From positions 1 through 24,060 of the IMG/VR virus record IMGVR_UViG_3300042564_007729: a stretch of 24,060 nt of DNA; one strand, given 5' to 3'. The notes below the pieces were generated by a model, which had not been told where the DNA came from, did not search any database, and saw nothing but the letters and a program-made list of their open reading frames with translations. The position numbers and the translations under genes are program-made. How positions within the stretch are numbered: position 1 is the stretch's first letter; each line of letters starts with the position of its first letter. Positions 13,198 to 19,689 of the stretch are shown piece after piece. This stretch comes from a virus.

Positions 13198-14037
13198 TTA
13201 TTTTGACCTTGGAATGCTTAACATATCTTTTACTGTATCTAGAAAACCAAGTCTTTGATCAGCAGCAAGTAATCCTTGAATACCCGCTTTATCAGCTATT
13301 CCGTTTAGATATTTATCTATTTGCTGTATTACTAAACCTTTAGCTCTAGCATCTGCAGCTTGTTTAAATTGATTTACATATGTCAAAAGATTTTGATCTT
13401 TAACAGTATTAGCAGCTAATTCGATATAACCTTTTTTAACTTTTTTAGCCCCTACTATAAGTTTAATTATTCCCAATACAAATGTAAGTGCAGCTGAATA
13501 GACAAGTGGGTTTGCTAACAAAAACCCACCTGGAATTGCACCAGTAGCTACAGCCCATCCAATTCCAGCTAATATAATACCTACAACAGAAGACCCAAGT
13601 CCAAGACCTTTTAGTATTTTACCGAATCTAATTTTAAATTCACCAATATTTTCTTTAACAGTTTGCCCATCTTCTTCATTTAAACCATATTCTTTTAATA
13701 TGTTTTGAGCGACAGTAGCAGCTTGTTTTGCTTCTCCTGCAGGATTGCTAATCGCATCTTGAGCTTCTGAATCTTGACTGACAGCTTGAGCAACTTGATC
13801 TGGAGTCATTTTTATAGCAGCTAAAAAACCTTGAACGTCGGCTTCTGTAGCTGGTCTTACTTTAACAGACTCAGCTCCTTCTTCCGCTTCATCCATCATT
13901 TCCTCCATATACATTTCATTAAGTCTATTAAGAAGTTTTTTCTTTTCAGCTTCTAGAGTTAATTTCTTTTTAAACCTAGTAGCTTCTTCAGAAATAATTT
14001 CTCTTAATCTAGATTCTGATATAATTTCTTTTGCCAT
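13198..14037 (-). CDS. Capsid-targeted cargo-like protein 2 with membrane hairpin, 279 aa
   Basis: Residues 1-46 are the shared leader, with L-N-E at 39-41 as the likely prohead protease site. An acidic linker (MMDEAEEGAESVKV) follows, then an alanine/glutamine-rich helical region to about 130. Two hydrophobic segments lie at about 148-166 (VVGIILAGIGWAVATGAIPG) and 176-196 (NPLVYSAALTFVLGIIKLIV), followed by a basic KKVKKG and a helical tail to the C-terminus. A protein with both a packaging leader and a membrane hairpin would suit an internal head protein that acts in the host membrane after ejection; that is inference. A late-type element lies 20 nt upstream, and the downstream terminator is shared with the convergent 12805 gene. 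Confidence 0.65.
   Translation of the reverse strand: MAKEIISESRLREIISEEATRFKKKLTLEAEKKKLLNRLNEMYMEEMMDEAEEGAESVKVRPATEADVQGFLAAIKMTPDQVAQAVSQDSEAQDAISNPAGEAKQAATVAQNILKEYGLNEEDGQTVKENIGEFKIRFGKILKGLGLGSSVVGIILAGIGWAVATGAIPGGFLLANPLVYSAALTFVLGIIKLIVGAKKVKKGYIELAANTVKDQNLLTYVNQFKQAADARAKGLVIQQIDKYLNGIADKAGIQGLLAADQRLGFLDTVKDMLSIPRSK
13901..14037 (-). repeat. 137-bp repeated leader-coding module, copy 2
   Basis: This encodes the leader of the 13198-14037 protein. By eye it differs from copy 3 (14835-14971) at about 6 of 137 positions with no gaps, several at synonymous sites. Similarity ends at the start of the acidic linker. Confidence 0.85.
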
Positions 14038-14057
14038 TGATTTTGTTTTTAATTTCT

Positions 14058-14066
14058 TATAAATAT
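14058..14066 (-). promoter_or_regulatory. Late-type promoter element ATATTTATA, cassette 2 cargo gene
   Basis: Minus-strand ATATTTATA, with the extended form CATATTTATAAG, lies 20 nt before the ATG of the 13198-14037 gene. The same extended form precedes the 14516-14971 gene. Confidence 0.5.
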
Positions 14067-14084
14067 GAAAAAAATTAAAAATCT

Positions 14085-14114
14085 TTGTAACATATTTATA
14101 TTTATAGCGTATAA
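14085..14114 (+). promoter_or_regulatory. Early-type promoter TTGTAAC-N15-GCGTATAA, cassette 3
   Basis: Exact consensus boxes at 14085-14091 and 14107-14114 are spaced by 15 nt. The promoter lies 27 nt before the ATG of the 14142 gene. Outside the boxes this control region is less similar to the two earlier ones, so the motif is conserved beyond simple duplication. Confidence 0.7.
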
Positions 14115-14141
14115 TGTAGTATAAACATAAATTGATATATT

Positions 14142-14480
14142 ATGAATAGTTTAACCTCTGAAATGAAAGAAGAACAAGAAAAACAAAGAAAAGAGAAATT
14201 GGAACTTATTAAAAAGTTTCAAGAAAAATTGAAGTTTTCAGTGGTTAGCCTTGTATTCTTTATTATACTAACTGGATATACATTATTTGTTCCAATTATA
14301 TTTATAGGTGCTATTTTACCTATTTTATTTGGAGCTACCTCTATTATTTTTATTCAACAAATAATTCGTTCTTATAACTACCTTGAATTTTATAAAAATA
14401 ATTATAGTTTTATGGAAAGCGTATATAATATAGTGGAACAAGGAAATGAAATAGAACAAAAAAAAGAGCAACTAAATTAG
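14142..14480 (+). CDS. Small early-type membrane protein, 112 aa, two TM segments
   Basis: The N-terminal 30 residues are a highly charged helix (KEEQEKQRKEKLELIKKFQE). Two hydrophobic segments follow at about 32-50 and 51-73, then a cytoplasmic-type helical tail ending in QKKEQLN. The layout matches the 12805-13170 protein, suggesting a similar place in the membrane, but sequence similarity is not evident. It has its own early-type promoter, and its stop codon lies in a terminator stem. Function unknown; superinfection exclusion or host membrane modification would fit. Confidence 0.6.
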   Translation: MNSLTSEMKEEQEKQRKEKLELIKKFQEKLKFSVVSLVFFIILTGYTLFVPIIFIGAILPILFGATSIIFIQQIIRSYNYLEFYKNNYSFMESVYNIVEQGNEIEQKKEQLN

Positions 14481-14495
14481 CTGCTCTTTTTTTTT
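14458..14495. terminator. Bidirectional terminator, cassette 3
   Basis: The 10-bp stem with one mismatch (14465-14474 with 14478-14487) has the loop AAT. It is preceded by an eight-A run and followed by a nine-T run. The plus-strand stop codon TAG (14478-14480) is in the stem. The minus-strand 14516-14971 gene ends about 20 nt away and can use the A run as its T tract. Confidence 0.85.
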
Positions 14496-14515
14496 ATATC
14501 TAAAGACTTAAATTT

Positions 14516-14971
14516 TTATTCTGCTCCTCCGCCAAAATTATGACCTCCAGCAAGTGACCCTTTAGCGCTTGCACCAAACTGTTGAAGTTTAGTAAGTTGT
14601 GGTTTAAAAGATAAAACTAAAAATGTCTTTTTTGAATTTGGTGCCAAACGAAGTTCTCCTTTAAAAGGGATACTTGCTTTTTCAGCCTGCCTCATTATTT
14701 CTTCTTTAGAAGGCTTAATCTCCCAACCTTTAGGAGCTTTTACTAATACAGCATCTAATTCTTTTTCAAAAGTTTGTTTGTTAGCTGATATTTCTGCTTT
14801 GCTAGGACCAAACAAACCCTCTTCAAGAGAATCTTCCTCCATATACATCTCATTCAGTCTATTAAGAAGTTTTTTCTTTTCAGCTTCTAGAGTTAATTTC
14901 TTTTTAAACCTAGCAGCTTCCTCAGAAATAATTTCTCTAAGTCTAGATTCTGATATAATTTCTTTTGCCAT
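14516..14971 (-). CDS. Capsid-targeted cargo-like protein 3, 151 aa
   Basis: Residues 1-46 are the shared leader, with L-N-E at 39-41. After a short acidic linker (EEDSLEEGLFGPSK) comes a compact alpha/beta-looking domain of about 70 residues (LDAVLVKAPKGWEIKPSKEE, FKGELRLAPNSKKTFLVLSF). A glycine-rich tail follows (GASAKGSLAGGHNFGGGAE). The EEGLFG segment resembles EEIFGFGKK at the same place in cargo protein 1. I cannot identify the domain. A late-type element lies 19 nt upstream, and the terminator after its stop is shared with the convergent 14142 gene. Likely a packaged internal head protein. Confidence 0.65.
   Translation of the reverse strand: MAKEIISESRLREIISEEAARFKKKLTLEAEKKKLLNRLNEMYMEEDSLEEGLFGPSKAEISANKQTFEKELDAVLVKAPKGWEIKPSKEEIMRQAEKASIPFKGELRLAPNSKKTFLVLSFKPQLTKLQQFGASAKGSLAGGHNFGGGAE
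14835..14971 (-). repeat. 137-bp repeated leader-coding module, copy 3
   Basis: This encodes the leader of the 14516-14971 protein and is the closest to a consensus of the three copies (about 6 differences from copy 2 and 14 from copy 1). Confidence 0.85.
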
Positions 14972-14990
14972 AGCCTTTGTTTTATTTTCT

Positions 14991-14999
14991 TATAAATAT
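14991..14999 (-). promoter_or_regulatory. Late-type promoter element ATATTTATA, cassette 3 cargo gene
   Basis: Minus-strand ATATTTATA in the context CATATTTATAAG lies 19 nt before the ATG of the 14516-14971 gene. There is no divergent plus-strand promoter here; the next gene upstream is the SNF2 helicase on the same strand. Confidence 0.5.
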
Positions 15000-15044
15000 G
15001 AAAAAAAATTACATTTCTTTTTTATACTAGTTAAACTTTTAAAT

Positions 15045-16979
15045 TTATTGGTTTTTTATTTTTTCAATCAAAGCCTTTAGCATATTATAATCCCCTGTAT
15101 GAACTTTTTTATCCACCCTTTTGTTGTCTAAAACCATAGTTACTACTTGGTCTTTTTCATCTAAAAACTCCATTATATCTTCATCTATAGTCCCAGAACA
15201 ATATAAAGTAATAATTTGAATATTGTCGTGAGTTGTTGATGCTCTGTGAATTCTATCTTCGGCCTGCATCATATCTCCAGGCGTCCATCCAAAACCTAAA
15301 AAAATCAAACGACTTGCCTCTGTAAGACTTATTCCAACTCCAGAAGCCATAATCATACCTGAGAAAATTTTGATGTCTTTATTTTTTTGAAAACTTTGGT
15401 ATGATTCAAACTTATCATTCTCGCTCATAGATCCAGTATGTAGAACTGATATTTTTGGAAATAGTTTATGCACTTCTTCGGCAAGTTCTTGCAAGTCTGA
15501 CATAATTACAACTTTTTCACCACCATCAATTATGTCTTGAATGTAATCTACAGCTCTTTTTAGCTTGCATCTACCTGTAAACAATTTTAGTTTTGCAATT
15601 TTTGCCAAATAAGATTCTTCTGTAGACTTTCCGTCTTTATCTTCTTTTTTGAAAGATTTTATAATTTGTTCGTATTCTTTATACTCAGCATCCGTTAATT
15701 CGATTGGAACATTAGTATATGTTTTAGGAGGTAAATCCTTCAATACATCTTTTTTCAACCTTCTTAAGAACACCCCTGATATTCTAGTGAACAATTGTTC
15801 TAAGTTAGATACGCCACTATAATCCCAACCAAAGCCAGTATCATATCCAGCGCAATACTTAACGCCAAACTCATGTTGATTATTCCACTCGTCTTTATTC
15901 AGAAAGTTCAAAGAAGTAAAAAACTCAGAAGGTCTACTTTTAATTGCTGTTCCTGAAATTAAAATCTTTCTAGGAACAACATCCCTAAAAGCACGCACAA
16001 TTACTTGTGTCCATCCCGTCTTCTTTTCTTTGATTCTGTGCGACTCATCAATTACAATCAAATCATAGTCTTCAGGGTTTAAATACTCTCCAAAACCATC
16101 TTCGAAATATTGCAAGGAATGAAATGTTGACTTAAATGTTTTTTTGTTTTTACATTGAGGACATTCTGTTTGAGTCTTGTTTAGGTTTATTATTTCACAA
16201 CCACACTCTGTCATACCATTTCCAGCGGTTTTAACCATCTTGCCCTTACACTTATGTTTATATTCAATTTTAATGTAGCTATCTAAAGATTCATAGTTTA
16301 TAACATGAAAAAGTGATTCATCTTTTTTATAAGCCACATCTTTACTTCTTTTTTTGGGAACATATTTGTAGACAAACGCTTTCTCATTTGTGAAGTCATC
16401 AATCTCTTTTCTCCAATTAAGCTTTAGGGAAGATGGGCATATAACAAGTGTTTTATATTTATGCTTTACAGCGTAAGAAATAGCAGACAAGGTTTTTCCG
16501 ACACCTGGTTGATCTCCGAGTATTGCCCTTCCATCATTTATTTCGAAAAACTTTACTGCTTGTTTTTGATAATTATATGGTTGTTGTTTTAAGAAAGAAT
16601 AATCTTCATTTTCAACACTTAATTGTTCAGCTTTAAGTCTTAATATTTCCGCAAGCCTTTTCTGCCTATCTAAATATTCCTGTCTTAATTTATTTATGTC
16701 GTCCTCTGGTACATTTTGAAATGTGAACGGGATTCCGTTATCAACCATAAAGTTAATTACGTTTCCCATTGCATATTCACGGACAGATCTTACCCATTCA
16801 TCTTTTTCTACACCATCGGCATTTATTATAGAATCTTTTCTAGTAGTTCTGTGTTCTTTAGGAAGTGACTTTATGAACTCGGACAACATTTTATTAAAAT
16901 CATATCTAAGTTCATAATTCGCCTTCAACTTTCTTATGTTTACAGGGTTCTTTTGTGAATCTGATTGTTTCTTTGCCAT
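15045..16979 (-). CDS. SNF2-family DNA helicase/translocase with zinc insertion
   Basis: The 644-residue protein is an ATP-driven double-strand DNA translocase of the SNF2/SMARCAL1 type; phage relatives are thought to act in fork remodelling or recombination. The Q-motif-like NYQKQAVKFF (136-145) precedes Walker A GDQPGVGKT (155-163). Motif Ia is LVICPSSLKLNW, motif II DESH (311-314) and motif III SGT (342-344). Motif V is ASGVGISLTEA (about 545-555), and motif VI QAEDRIHR (572-579) carries the arginine finger. A zinc-binding insertion lies between motifs Ia and II (C244, C259, C261, C273, C276). The N-terminal 120 residues are basic and helical. It leads into the histone-like, unknown and Cas4-like genes upstream with 1-3 nt spacing, forming one replication/repair operon. 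Confidence 0.93.
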   Translation of the reverse strand: MAKKQSDSQKNPVNIRKLKANYELRYDFNKMLSEFIKSLPKEHRTTRKDSIINADGVEKDEWVRSVREYAMGNVINFMVDNGIPFTFQNVPEDDINKLRQEYLDRQKRLAEILRLKAEQLSVENEDYSFLKQQPYNYQKQAVKFFEINDGRAILGDQPGVGKTLSAISYAVKHKYKTLVICPSSLKLNWRKEIDDFTNEKAFVYKYVPKKRSKDVAYKKDESLFHVINYESLDSYIKIEYKHKCKGKMVKTAGNGMTECGCEIINLNKTQTECPQCKNKKTFKSTFHSLQYFEDGFGEYLNPEDYDLIVIDESHRIKEKKTGWTQVIVRAFRDVVPRKILISGTAIKSRPSEFFTSLNFLNKDEWNNQHEFGVKYCAGYDTGFGWDYSGVSNLEQLFTRISGVFLRRLKKDVLKDLPPKTYTNVPIELTDAEYKEYEQIIKSFKKEDKDGKSTEESYLAKIAKLKLFTGRCKLKRAVDYIQDIIDGGEKVVIMSDLQELAEEVHKLFPKISVLHTGSMSENDKFESYQSFQKNKDIKIFSGMIMASGVGISLTEASRLIFLGFGWTPGDMMQAEDRIHRASTTHDNIQIITLYCSGTIDEDIMEFLDEKDQVVTMVLDNKRVDKKVHTGDYNMLKALIEKIKNQ

Positions 16980-16980
16980 A

Positions 16981-17313
16981 CTATCTTCTTTTCCTTTTTT
17001 CTTCTAACTTCTTAATTCTCTCATCTTCTTTTTTGAGTCTTAAGATTTCTGCCTTAACTGCTTTGTCTATTGCAGATTCATCATTTAGAGGTTGTTTTTT
17101 TCTCTTTCTATCTCTTCTCTGTATTTGATCTCTCATAATTAAAGAAAGAAGCCTAATGTCTTGCAATGTCTTTCTTACATCAACACCAGCGGCGTGATTA
17201 TTATGCAAAACAAGCTCTGTTCTTTTTTTTGCACCCTCAGCCACCTCGATTATTTTATACAATAAATCAAGTTCGCTTAAGTTTTTTAGGTTTTCTAATT
17301 CGTTCAAATCCAT
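16981..17313 (-). CDS. Small basic protein, histone H1/Hc1-like motif, 110 aa
   Basis: The 110-residue protein has a helical core with NNHAAGVDVRKTLQDIRLLS at about 38-57. It recalls the A-A-G-x-x-x-R-K-x-L motif of Bacteroidota histone H1/Hc1-like proteins and of small phage homologues with AAGTRARKALQ-type cores. The C-terminal 45 residues are strongly basic (RRDRKRKKQ, KKLEEKRKRR) and suitable for DNA or RNA contact. The gene starts 1 nt after its upstream neighbour's stop and ends 1 nt before the helicase start, so they are co-expressed. A DNA-binding role in replication or genome condensation is inferred; the family match is by motif memory only. Confidence 0.55.
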   Translation of the reverse strand: MDLNELENLKNLSELDLLYKIIEVAEGAKKRTELVLHNNHAAGVDVRKTLQDIRLLSLIMRDQIQRRDRKRKKQPLNDESAIDKAVKAEILRLKKEDERIKKLEEKRKRR

Positions 17314-17314
17314 A

Positions 17315-17728
17315 TTAGGAATTGTTTGAAAGGTTTTTTAATGAATCTTTTAATTTATTTGCTACTTCCGCTTTCTCTTCCTCGGAAATACTTCTTACAC
17401 TAGCAGTTTCTTCGTTTCTTTTTTTTACAATTTCATACACAGGAACACCTTCTTTTGTTGCTTGATAGCAGTCAATCGCATATCTATCGTCACAATATAA
17501 ATCAAACTCTATTTTTACAAAAACAGAACCTTCCATTTTCACATTCATATTTCCACTACTTTCAATTGATTGCATCTCAACCCAAAACATAGGAATTAAA
17601 TCTTCTTCATCTCCAAGTTTTCTAGCACACTCCTCTAGATTAACCATTACTCTGATTTCACTATTTTTTGCTCTTTGCAAAACATCTTTAATATAATCAG
17701 ATACCTGTTGTTTAGTATAATAAGCCAT
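17315..17728 (-). CDS. Hypothetical protein, 137 aa, replication operon
   Basis: I do not recognise this 137-residue protein. It has an N-terminal helix (YYTKQQVSDYIKDVLQRAKN), a beta-rich middle (MNVKMEGSVFVKIEFDLYCD) and a charged C-terminal helix. No zinc site, Walker motif or membrane segment is present. It lies 3 nt after the Cas4-like nuclease gene and 1 nt before the histone-like gene, so it belongs to the same replication/repair operon. A small accessory factor is likely. Confidence 0.55.
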   Translation of the reverse strand: MAYYTKQQVSDYIKDVLQRAKNSEIRVMVNLEECARKLGDEEDLIPMFWVEMQSIESSGNMNVKMEGSVFVKIEFDLYCDDRYAIDCYQATKEGVPVYEIVKKRNEETASVRSISEEEKAEVANKLKDSLKNLSNNS

Positions 17729-17731
17729 AAT

Positions 17732-18643
17732 TTATTTTTTATATTCTATTAATAATTTTTTATGTTGTTTATCAGAAGAATCACACATTGGATGCTTTCC
17801 GCCTTTAAGTGGACAAAGCATACAGCCCATTCTTTCACTCATTGTAAACTTCACCTTTGGAAATTTTTTTTCTATATGAATCATACGAATTGACTTAGCT
17901 AGTTTCTCAAGTGAATATTTTATTTCATCCTCGCTTGAATTTATATCCACTGTTTGTATATTTCCAGGATAAGAGTTGGGATCCTTCTTTTTTCTCAATC
18001 TATTCAATACAACATATGAACAATCTACATTACTCAAAGCTATGTTATTTTTTTTAGACCAAAAGAATTTATAAAATCTCATTTGACATAAAAATATTTC
18101 ATCTTTTTTCTTTTTCTTTACATCCCAATCTTCACCTGATGTTTTCCAATCCAAAATCTTATATCTTTTTGTGGTCTTATGTTTTAAAACCAAATCTATA
18201 AAACCTTTAAAAAAATACCTTGAAAAAATATTTTCATACAAAGGTTCTTCAACTGAAACTAAATCATATTCATCTAGTATCTTATTTAAATCCAAAAATT
18301 TTAATATATTCTCTCCTTGTATAAGAAAATGATGAAAGTTTAATTTGTAATCATTCGTATCTTTCATATTATCCATCATATCTTTGGAGAATGAAGCTTT
18401 GAAATAGTCTATTCTTTGATTTATTGACCACTTCTCTTTGAGAGATAATTCTATAGATGAGTGAATTGCATTACCAAAAAAAAGATGAATTGACAATGGT
18501 TGTTGCAAGATGCCCAAATGCTTTTCAAGCAAATGCCTGTGACCACATTGATTAAATAAAGAAAATTCACTAAAGCTTATATGCCTTCTATTTGTGTTTT
18601 CTTTTTTTATATCATTTTTATCTATTACTTTTTCTATTACCAT
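17732..18643 (-). CDS. Cas4/RecB-type PD-(D/E)XK nuclease with probable Fe-S cluster
   Basis: The 303-residue protein shows the full Cas4/AddB-type nuclease plan. SFSEFSLFNQC carries C33, GNAIHSSIE H61, VEEPL E132/E133, FKGFID D150, LDWKTSG D165 and K167, and QMRFYKF Q187 and Y191. The C-terminus has GCMLCPLKGGKHPMC with C274, C277 and C287. Together with C33 these give the four cysteines typical of a 4Fe-4S cluster holding the two ends of the fold together. It likely acts as a single-strand DNA exonuclease in replication or recombination, in the same operon as the SNF2 helicase and near the Mre11-Rad50 gene. The start ATG is preceded by TATATTTG only 6 nt away, an unusually short leader if that is its promoter. 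Confidence 0.88.
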   Translation of the reverse strand: MVIEKVIDKNDIKKENTNRRHISFSEFSLFNQCGHRHLLEKHLGILQQPLSIHLFFGNAIHSSIELSLKEKWSINQRIDYFKASFSKDMMDNMKDTNDYKLNFHHFLIQGENILKFLDLNKILDEYDLVSVEEPLYENIFSRYFFKGFIDLVLKHKTTKRYKILDWKTSGEDWDVKKKKKDEIFLCQMRFYKFFWSKKNNIALSNVDCSYVVLNRLRKKKDPNSYPGNIQTVDINSSEDEIKYSLEKLAKSIRMIHIEKKFPKVKFTMSERMGCMLCPLKGGKHPMCDSSDKQHKKLLIEYKK

Positions 18644-18667
18644 AATTTACAAATATACAAAAAAATA

Positions 18668-18675
18668 GCGTAAAA
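18668..18675 (+). promoter_or_regulatory. Weak early-type -10-like box GCGTAAAA
   Basis: GCGTAAAA is one base off the GCGTATAA box and lies 28 nt before the plus-strand 18704 gene. The upstream box at the expected 15-nt spacing (TTTACAA) is poor. A TATTTATTA similar to the late-type element also occurs at 18692-18700, only 3 nt from the ATG, so control of this gene is unclear. Confidence 0.25.
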
Positions 18676-18703
18676 ATAAGTTTTTTGGACATATTTATTA
18701 AAG

Positions 18704-19255
18704 ATGTTACTTAGCGAATCATATAAAAATAGACTCAAAGAGCTGGCTGGTTTAATACCGCTAGATGAAGCAATGAGTGTAGCCGAAAAAACATCTGCTA
18801 TGAATAAGAGTTCTGAACGATTTGGATTTAACGCTGAATCTATGAAACAGGCTATAGAACAAGGTCGTGAAGTAGGGTTAAACTTTCAATCCAACAACAA
18901 AAAATATAAAATGCCCACAACAAAATCCAGAATTATTTGGCCTGTGGCAATGGGTGTGGATGAAAAAGGAAATCTTGTAATTAGAGGATATCACTTAGCT
19001 GGGCAATCTGAAAAAGTAGCAAGAGAAACAGGCTCTAGAAGTGCAGAGGCACAAGATGTTTGGAGACTTTTTAAAGTGTCTAATATTAAAAGTATGTGGC
19101 TTACAGATAACTTCTTTAGCGAAATGCTACCAGGTTACAAAGAAAGAGATAGTGCAATGGTATCTATGATGGCTAGCTATAGCCCTGCAAAAGCAAAGGC
19201 GTACCAAGACTCTATTCAAAACCAAACAGAGCCAAATCAAGAACCAAAAGTTTAA
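18704..19255 (+). CDS. Hypothetical protein with capsid-targeting-like N-terminus, 183 aa
   Basis: The 183-residue protein starts MLLSESYKNRLKELAGLIPL, with L-S-E and L-K-E sites in an amphipathic helix. This resembles leaders of T4-type packaged proteins more than it does the three-copy leader at 12-15 kb. The body is an alpha/beta domain (SRIIWPVAMGVDEKGNLVIR, GYHLAGQSEK, AQDVWRLFKVSNIKSMWLTD). WRLFKVSNI resembles the modified-SH3 WYL-type pattern often written as W-R-x-F-K-x-x-R-I, so a distant relation is possible but unproven. The C-terminal 30 residues are disordered. It is the only plus-strand gene in the replication block, and its stop codon overlaps the convergent gene's stop in TTAA. 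Confidence 0.6.
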   Translation: MLLSESYKNRLKELAGLIPLDEAMSVAEKTSAMNKSSERFGFNAESMKQAIEQGREVGLNFQSNNKKYKMPTTKSRIIWPVAMGVDEKGNLVIRGYHLAGQSEKVARETGSRSAEAQDVWRLFKVSNIKSMWLTDNFFSEMLPGYKERDSAMVSMMASYSPAKAKAYQDSIQNQTEPNQEPKV

Positions 19256-19689
19256 ATAATCAATAATTTTTCTGCTTTACCTTTTATGCTTTCTAAATTT
19301 GCAGAACAAGAAGTATAGCCTAACTTTGACCCTTCTGATAAAAAAGATTTATTTTTTACATATAAATTATATATTGAAAATCCTCTTTTTATTTCAAAAA
19401 TAAGCATATTTTTTACAAATCCTTTTAGCAGTCCGTTATTGACTATTTCCCATCTTATTTTGTCTCCTTTTTTAAGAGCATCTTCAATTGTTTTTATTTT
19501 TTTTTGCTCTTGCGCTTTTCTTTGATTATCTCTAATCTTTCTATCTACAATTGATTGAATGGCTTGGCGCTGAAGCATTTCTTTTTCATACGCCTCCATT
19601 CTAATTTTTAAAGCTCTTTCTTCTGCAGCTCTTTTTATGAACTCGGAAGGATTTTCTTCTATTGGGTTATCTTCGTATTCGTCTTGCAT
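19252..19689 (-). CDS. Hypothetical protein, 145 aa, coiled-coil plus small domain
   Basis: I do not recognise this 145-residue protein. The first ~80 residues are a long charged helix likely to form a coiled coil (RAAEERALKIRMEAYEKEML, RKIRDNQRKAQEQKK). The C-terminal 65 residues look like a small beta-rich domain (DKIRWEIVNNGLLKGFVKNM, FSIYNLYVKNKSF). Its ATG shares one base with the stop of the Mre11-Rad50 gene (position 19689), so translation is coupled. It may be an accessory subunit of that nuclease or simply a downstream operon member. Confidence 0.55.
   Translation of the reverse strand: MQDEYEDNPIEENPSEFIKRAAEERALKIRMEAYEKEMLQRQAIQSIVDRKIRDNQRKAQEQKKIKTIEDALKKGDKIRWEIVNNGLLKGFVKNMLIFEIKRGFSIYNLYVKNKSFLSEGSKLGYTSCSANLESIKGKAEKLLII

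Noticed and set aside
14778-15080. Plus-strand open frame of 100 codons with hydrophobic residues
   Set aside because: It is the antisense of the repeated leader module. Similar frames appear opposite the other leader copies, and no promoter or leader supports it.
18644-18662. TATATTTG just before the Cas4-like gene as a Bacteroidota -7 box
   Set aside because: The box matches TAnnTTTG, but no TTTG lies at the expected upstream distance and the leader would be only a few nucleotides long.
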